64,000 nucleotides of DNA from Tetragonia tetragonoides (lineage: Eukaryota > Streptophyta > Magnoliopsida > Caryophyllales > Aizoaceae). The position numbers were made by a program, and so were the translations under genes. Shown here piece after piece: positions 58,412-64,000 of this stretch. The notes under the pieces are model-generated. The model searched no databases, was not told the DNA's origin, and saw only the letters and a list, made by a program, of their open reading frames with translations. Positions within the stretch are counted from its first letter, which is position 1. Every line of letters begins with the position of its first letter. The stretch covers positions 36,242,501-36,306,500 of the forward strand of contig CM076144.1 in assembly GCA_038025085.1 (NCBI GenBank), in the 5' to 3' direction.

Positions 58412-59021
58412 GGGTGTGTTTTTTTTATTTATTTATTGGATCTTACTCAATCAGTGGAAATAAATGGCAAGACCTTACTCAATCAGTGGGAATCAGTGGT
58501 CAGACCTTACTGAATCAGTGAGAATCAGGCTCTGTTTGATTCACCTTAATTTTACTTAAATTCAGTTCAGTCCAGTTCAGTTCAGTTCAGTTCATGCGTA
58601 ACTTTAACACTCATAACTTTTTATTCCGAAATAATTTCATGATGATAGTTATGTCATTGGAAAGATCTCAAAGCATACTTTCAAATGAGTCCAATATTGA
58701 CTATGTTCGGATAAATTTTAAATGGTTAACGGTCAAGTTTAAAAACTCAATTCAGTTTAGTTCAGATCAGTTTTATCCAGGTGAATCAAACGGAGCCTCA
58801 GTGGCAATACCTTACTCAATCAGTGGAAATCAGTGGTGGGACCCACATTTCTACTCACAGAATCAGTAGCAGGACCTTATTGAATCAGTAAAAATCAGTG
58901 GCAGAACCTTACTCAATGAGTGGAATTCAGTGGCAGAACCTTACTCAATCAGTGAAAATCAGTGACAAGACCTTACTCAATCAGTAGGAATCAGTGGAAA
59001 TCAGTGGAAAAAAACGCACCC
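58412..59021. mobile_element. Tourist-like element with internal minisatellite (outer of a nest)
   Basis: Ends GGGTGTGTTTTTTT and AAAAAAACGCACCC are inverted, flanked by TAA (58409-58411 and 59022-59024), as in PIF/Harbinger MITEs. The interior is built from degenerate ~35-bp repeats with CTTACTCAATCAGTGG and AATCAGTGGCA words. Another Tourist element (58528-58797) is inserted inside. Confidence 0.75.
58528..58797. mobile_element. Tourist-type MITE nested inside the 58412-59021 element
   Basis: Inverted ends GGCTCTGTTTGATTCACC and GGTGAATCAAACGGAGCC, flanked by TCA copies (58525-58527, 58798-58800). 270 bp. Same family as 44608-44868 in opposite orientation, sharing TTATTCCGAAATAATTTCAT and GAGTCCAATATTGACTATGT. 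Confidence 0.9.
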
Positions 59022-59127
59022 TAAGTATTTGTAATATTGCCTACTTATGCCAAAAACTAGATCACATACATCTTTGAAAACTATAGTTAAAAACGTACTA
59101 ATTTTAAACAGAGAACATCGATCTACC

Positions 59128-59330
59128 AATAAGTACGTTGTTGGTGTTAGTGGTTCGACACTCTTATCCCTTAACCAAGGTCGAAGGTTGGGAATGAAAA
59201 TACTACTTGCTTGGAGCACTTTACTCCTTTATAGGCCGATCTGGTGTGAGCATGATTAGTCCTGACCCAAAGATTTTAGGATAAACCACTTGTCCTAACC
59301 ACAAAAAAAAGAAAAGAAAAGAGAGAGAAT
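59128..59330 (+). mobile_element. SINE
   Basis: A-box-like TTAGTGGTTCGAC (near 59146), a degraded B box AGGTCGAAGGTTGGGA (near 59179) and an A-rich tail (59299-59320). Confidence 0.55.
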
Positions 59331-59809
59331 ATCTTATTGCTTGAGGGTAATAAACCCTCACACAAGTGAAAATAAGTCTGCATAGTCCTATGTGTACATG
59401 TACAAGTGCCATTGTGCCAAATAGGAGGATTAAAACAAGTGCCAATTGCAATTCAAAATACTTATATGCCTAAATTGCAATGTCCTAACGTTACCCTATG
59501 ATAGTGTGTAGTGGAATTTTGACATATACCATCATTACTAGGTGACAAAATTTACACCACCTCTTAAACCTTGAGCGACCGAAACGAAAACGAACCCAAA
59601 ACCTTTTTCTCATTTTCTGACCGCCAAAATACAAAAAGCCAACCCACCCATGTCACTCATGTATATAGATCACTAGGTCAGACCTCAGAGATCAGACACA
59701 AGTCGAAAGAAATTATATTCACAATCCCAAACCCCAAAACCCACTCTCACTCCTTCCCCTTCAAATTCTCTCTCCTCATCTCATCTCATCTCATCTCATC
59801 TCATCATCA
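59331..59809 (+). promoter_or_regulatory. Upstream region and leader of the IRKI-like gene
   Basis: A TATATA candidate at 59662-59667 lies ~145 bp before the start codon, giving a plausible leader from about 59690. The leader contains five tandem TCATC/CTCAT pentamers (59774-59802) directly before ATG. Transcription start is inferred, not seen. Confidence 0.4.
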
Positions 59810-61503
59810 ATGGCTCCTCCTTCATCCTCCTCTCCTTCTCACCCCCCTCACCACTCCCACCTCTTCACTCCTGTAAGTACTTCAAATTCCACCCTTTTAA
59901 TCACTTTAAATTATACATATGAGTACATTTTATTTGCGTTTACATATTTTCATTTTTTAATATTACAAGTTTACAACCATTTATTTTTCTTTGGCAGATT
60001 CAAGAAGGCAACGAGACTGATGAAACAGAGGAACGACACCGTTTAGGATCATCATCAGCAACCTCAACACCCGTTTACCACCACCACCACCCGACCCCAC
60101 TTCACGAGCCCGGAAAAAAATCCACACCCACTACCACCGGAAAACCCAGCCGACCACCGGTAAATACCTCCGCCGGTGACCGGAGTGTGTCCTGCAACAT
60201 CTGCCGTCCCACTACCCGCGGCGAAAAAACCTCCATGGTCGTAGTCCCCGTCGAAAATGGCAACCATCACAACCACCGGTCACTTTCCCTCTCCTCGCCG
60301 AGTCCAACCAACGGGCTCTTCAAATCCCTCATTGCCGGAATCTCCAGGAAAAGCCCTAAACCACCGACAGGGACGGAATATTCCTCGCCGGCGAAGTCAT
60401 CTACGTCGTCTTCGGCGGAGGAGCAGTGGAGGATCGCGGCTGCGGAACTGTCACACAAACTAATCCAAGCGACGAGGAAACGAGACGAGGCGATACTCGA
60501 GTCGAATAAGCTTAAACACTCGATGACCGAGCTTGAGAAGAAGCTTACTCGACTCGAGGTGTATTGCCACAACCTCAAGTCAGGACTCGAGAGTTGTGGG
60601 TACAATAATCCGAGCCCGAGTCCGAGCCATGCCCGGAGTTCCCCGCTCTTTAAGGGCGGGCAACTCCGGGTTGATAATAGTAATAGTAGTAGTAGTAATA
60701 ATAATAACAATAATAATGAAGTAATCATTAAGCATTTCTTGGGTTCGGTATCCAAGGCTCGATCTTCGATCCGGTTTTTAAGCAAGTCTCTTACATCACA
60801 GCTGAAGTTAATGGGTGTCAAAGTGCTGGAGCGAGTTTCGGCTATATTAAGGTCTTATGACATCAAGTTCTCTTCATCAAGTAATAGCAGTAACAATACA
60901 AGAAGCTTGCAGTTTTATTTGGAAGCTTTGTTAAACGCTGCGTTTTTCGAGGATTTCGAAACGGCCGGGTTTCTAAAGAGTTCTACAAACCGGGTCTTGA
61001 ACCCGATTGAAAGGTCCGAAATGAATTATGCTGATTTTAAATCATTGAAGGATTTGTGCTGGGAGGAAGTTTTGAGTAAAGGGACAAAGCATTTTAGTGA
61101 AGAGTTTAGTCGGTTTTGTGATCGCAAAATGAGTGAGATTGTGGCAATGCTAGGATGGAACCGGGCTTGGCCCGAACAGCTATTACAAGCGTTTTTCGGG
61201 GCTTCGAAAAGCGTTTGGTTAGTTCATCTGTTGGCGAATTCAGTTCACCCGAGTTTAACGATATTTCGGGTCGAAAAAGGGGTGAAATTTGACCCGGTTT
61301 ATATGGAGGATATGGGTGGAGATGAGGCGAAGAAATTGGTGCCTGCTTTTGTGAGGATTATGGTTACGCCTGGGTTTTATGTGTATGATAATGTTGTCAA
61401 GTGCAAGGTGCTTTGCAGGTATTATAGCAGTAACTTTAGTGTGTTTAGTGGTAATGGTGATGGTAATAGGATTGCCTTGTCACCCTCTTCAGGCTATGAA
61501 TAA
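59810..61503 (+). CDS. IRK-interacting protein (DUF641/GIL1 family)
   Basis: Two exons: 59810-59872 (21 codons) and 59998-61503; donor CCT|GTAAGT, acceptor TTGGCAG, phase 0; 522 residues. The N-terminus is Pro/Ser/His-rich and probably disordered. DUF641 begins around residue 165 with EEQWRIAAAELSHKLI; LEKKLTRLEVYCHNLKSGLE suggests a coiled coil. A Ser/Asn repeat (~residues 250-265) from AGT/AAT triplets interrupts it. The C-terminal half includes SVSKARSSIRFLSKSL, CWEEVLSKG and AFFGASKSVWLVHLLA, as in IRK-interacting/GRAVITROPIC IN THE LIGHT relatives. Arabidopsis relatives bind the receptor kinase IRK or act in light-modulated gravitropism; which applies here is inferred. A later in-frame Met at 60187 would truncate the N-terminus; the upstream exon reads open and is preferred. 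Confidence 0.88.
60679..60720. repeat. AGT/AAT trinucleotide tract inside the IRKI-like CDS
   Basis: About 14 codons alternating Ser and Asn (AGTAGTAGTAATAATAATAA). It keeps the frame but length changes would alter the linker between the coiled coil and the second half. Confidence 0.85.
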
Positions 61504-63030
61504 GATATGATGGTTATGTTATCCTATTAAAATAGGAAAAAGGTGAATGACTTTTTTTATATAATATAATTTGTAGCATAATAAAGTTTGGATTTGTTGG
61601 CACTTGCTTAATTTTTAGTAGCTTAAGATTAGGTACTACGCGACTTCCGAGCTAGGCAATGGTGTGTGGTGTAGTACTATTGGTATATTCTAATTGACCA
61701 TAGGGATGAGGTGACAAAGTAAGCTGAAAGGGGGAATGAGGTCAAATGGAAACCCCCATGGATTTGTTTGGTTTGCTCTTTTGCTGTTTGGGTTTTTGTG
61801 GGAGTCAGTCAAATTAAAGTAAAAATTTGGTGTCATTTTGGTTGTTTTCTTTTGCTTGTATAAAAAGGAAAAAAATGGAAATGTTTTGTCCCTTTCAGGA
61901 TTCATCAGTTTCTATGGTGAAGGTGACTTTTCTTTAGAAGGGAATTTTTGATTGCTACTTTCTGGGTTAATTTTTAGCTTCACTGTTTTTGACTCCTTGT
62001 TTGTTTGAAGACTCTGTTTACAGTTTGTAAGAGTATGGGGGATAGGCTTTGGTTATTGGGTATCCTGGGTACTGTCCACATGATCCACTGAGGTTGAACA
62101 GATGAATTGGCGTGGGGCAAAACCTTTTTCTTTCCTTTTATTAGTTGGATTAGGATCACCCATCCCCACTTCCTATCCTCATCAATTTGATACCTTTATA
62201 AAAAAGTACGAGTACTAGCTTATTTCAATTTCAAACATTTTTGTAAAATTGGTTTTGGACATGATTTTTGATTTTGTTTTGAGGGTGATGATTAAGAAAC
62301 AATAAATTCTCTTTTGAGGTGGCGTTATGTATGATGCGTCACTTTTTTGTGTCTATGTATGACATCACGTTTATTGTTCACAGTTATCATCGTCCCTCAT
62401 GCTCACGCGGTCTCATATGAGTTTTTTGTGGTAAGGAACAATCATTCATATATTAGGCGCAACTTGCAAGTATGAAAGTTTAATAGTCTGAAATGGACTA
62501 CTATAGACCGATCTATCGAAAATGTAAGAAATCAAGAATACTACAAGTCACATGTGTGATGTCGCGTGAAAGAACTTGCCTCATTCAGCAACCATGTCAA
62601 TGGCGTTAGCCGTCAGTGGATCCGAAATGGAACAGAAATAAATTGGTGTGCCCCTTTGCTAGACCGTAATTCAATAATTATGTCATAAACCTTACAAGTT
62701 AAAACTATGCATTATTAGGAATGAAGGTGATGATAACTGATAAGAGAGGATATTAGTGGAAGGAAAGCTCGTTCTTTGTCAGCAAAGGAAGTGCAACGAG
62801 GGCACATGAGAATGACAGGGGAAAATGCTACTAGTAAAGAGTGTCATGATCAAATGGCCGATGTGTCCATTGTTCCAAACATTATTAGCTGGCTTATCAT
62901 CCCCATGCCCCAAATCAATGGATTTTGTCCTTTCCATAATAGCTTAGTAATATCAGGAATAATATAGGAGGCAGGAGCCCATGAAATGTTAAGCTTCTAA
63001 AGTATAGTGTCAATAGCATGGTAGAACACA
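61504..63030. other. Downstream intergenic region
   Basis: Likely 3' untranslated region of the IRKI-like gene to about 61600 (AATAAAG near 61580). After that, no gene or clear element is visible. Confidence 0.4.
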
Positions 63031-64000
63031 AGAGGGGGAGGTGGTGAATTGTGTTCTTAAACTTTTTGCGGAATTTAAACTATTTAGAACACTTGTTATA
63101 CTTTTAGGATTGTTACTAACTTTAAGAAACGTTGACTTAAGGAACGTTTACTGAAACAAATAACAACGTTAGATAAAGCTAATAAACAAATAGAAGCAAT
63201 AATGAAAGCACTCACGATTTTACGTGGAAAACCCTTTGAAACTACAAAGGATGAAAAACCACGGCCCGTAGGACTTTCAATGACTACTTCTTCTCATTAG
63301 TCAGTAGTACAACTCGATCAAACCGACTCTGGTTCAACCCAACTCACTCCAACCCAATTTACTCTGATTGAAGTCACGAACTTGAACCCAATTACTCTAA
63401 TTCAAGCCAAACGAACTTAGAACCAATTACTCTGATCTAAGCCTAACCCCTTGGACACTAATCCAAGCTATCCTTAACTCTAAGGAATATTGTTTACCTC
63501 TCAACCTCTCAAAAGTGTAAGGTACAATTTAATTTCTATAGCTCTTTTAGAAGTTGTTAATATGATTCTTTAATTACTTAGGCAGACTTTAGTGTTCTCT
63601 CAAAATAATTCTCTCTGAAAATATGAACACTTAGGGTTATAAAATCGCGAACTTGAAAAGATAGATAACTCCCCTTTATATAGGCAAATAGGTTTTCCAA
63701 AAATAAAACTGAAATTCGGATTTTTAATTCACCTAAAAATAATATCTTTGTAAATAATACTTTTTGAGCTCAAAGTTATCAAAAATAAATATCCCAAAAT
63801 ATATGTATCCAACCAGTAGGATTTTCAACACAATATTGACCAAATAATATCTTTTCTATCAAGATAATATTTTACCAAATAATAGACAAATTTCCATTGG
63901 GAAAATATCTAATATCTTTGGTCACAATATAGTATATAATAAAATCTGAATATTTCGAAAATAAAATCCTCCCATATGTAAGAGATATTTTTTCTATATA
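63030..64000. mobile_element. Possible LTR-retroelement fragment at the window edge
   Basis: GAGGGGGAGGTGGTGAATTG (63032) followed by ACGTGGAAAACCC (63222) and CGGCCCGTAGGAC is text typical of plant LTR or terminal-repeat retroelements. It also has several near-repeats of CCAATTACTCTGAT (63376-63440). No paired LTR lies inside the window, so the assignment is tentative. Confidence 0.35.

Overview
This window is nuclear DNA from a flowering plant, most likely a eudicot. The genome is AT-rich, genes have GT/AG introns, four host genes match plant families, and transposable elements of nearly every plant class are present. The MITE sequences faintly recall Amaranthaceae/Caryophyllales, but no species can be named from sequence alone.

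Region 1 (1-22 kb) is a large decayed rolling-circle transposon (Helitron). It encodes a Rep/PIF1-type helicase (about 10.5-16.7 kb) and a replication protein A (RPA)-like single-strand DNA-binding protein (17.0-19.7 kb). Both are broken: the helicase by a 7-bp duplication, several frameshifts, two stops and a 1,082-bp solo LTR; the RPA gene by a Trp-to-stop change and a frameshift. The element is bracketed by two blocks of the same ~170-bp tandem repeat followed by the same ~1.2 kb of unique sequence (1-2222 and 19718-21639). This arrangement looks like a partial head-to-tail dimer. The interior also carries a pair of dsRNA-binding-like domains, reverse-strand exons of an unidentified gene, and duplicated exon/intron modules.

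Region 2 (22-33 kb) is a nest of transposons: a tRNA-derived SINE, a ~1.15-kb element with long terminal inverted repeats and a (TA)n expansion, and a ~7-kb inverted-repeat element. A young Ty1/copia retrotransposon (26554-31569; 210-bp LTRs differing at one base; TSD TTAGC) sits inside the last. A LINE RNase H fragment follows.

Region 3 (33-39 kb) is gene-poor, with MITE and SINE relics.

Region 4 (39-62 kb) holds four apparently intact host genes: a DUF1442 protein (+, 39.2-40.4 kb), a mitochondrial ICT1-like peptidyl-tRNA hydrolase with a GGQ motif (-, 42.7-46.7 kb, seven exons), a myeloid-leukemia-factor (MLF)-like protein with a tandemly duplicated C-terminal segment (-, 48.5-52.8 kb), and an IRK-interacting/DUF641 protein (+, 59.8-61.5 kb). 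Their introns and spacers carry Stowaway and Tourist MITEs, including one Tourist element nested inside another, a foldback MITE, and microsatellites.

Region 5 (62-64 kb) has no gene. Its end resembles an LTR-retroelement fragment.

The host genes are unrelated to one another in function. The functional link within region 1 is a rolling-circle transposition module (Rep-helicase plus RPA) that is no longer functional as written.
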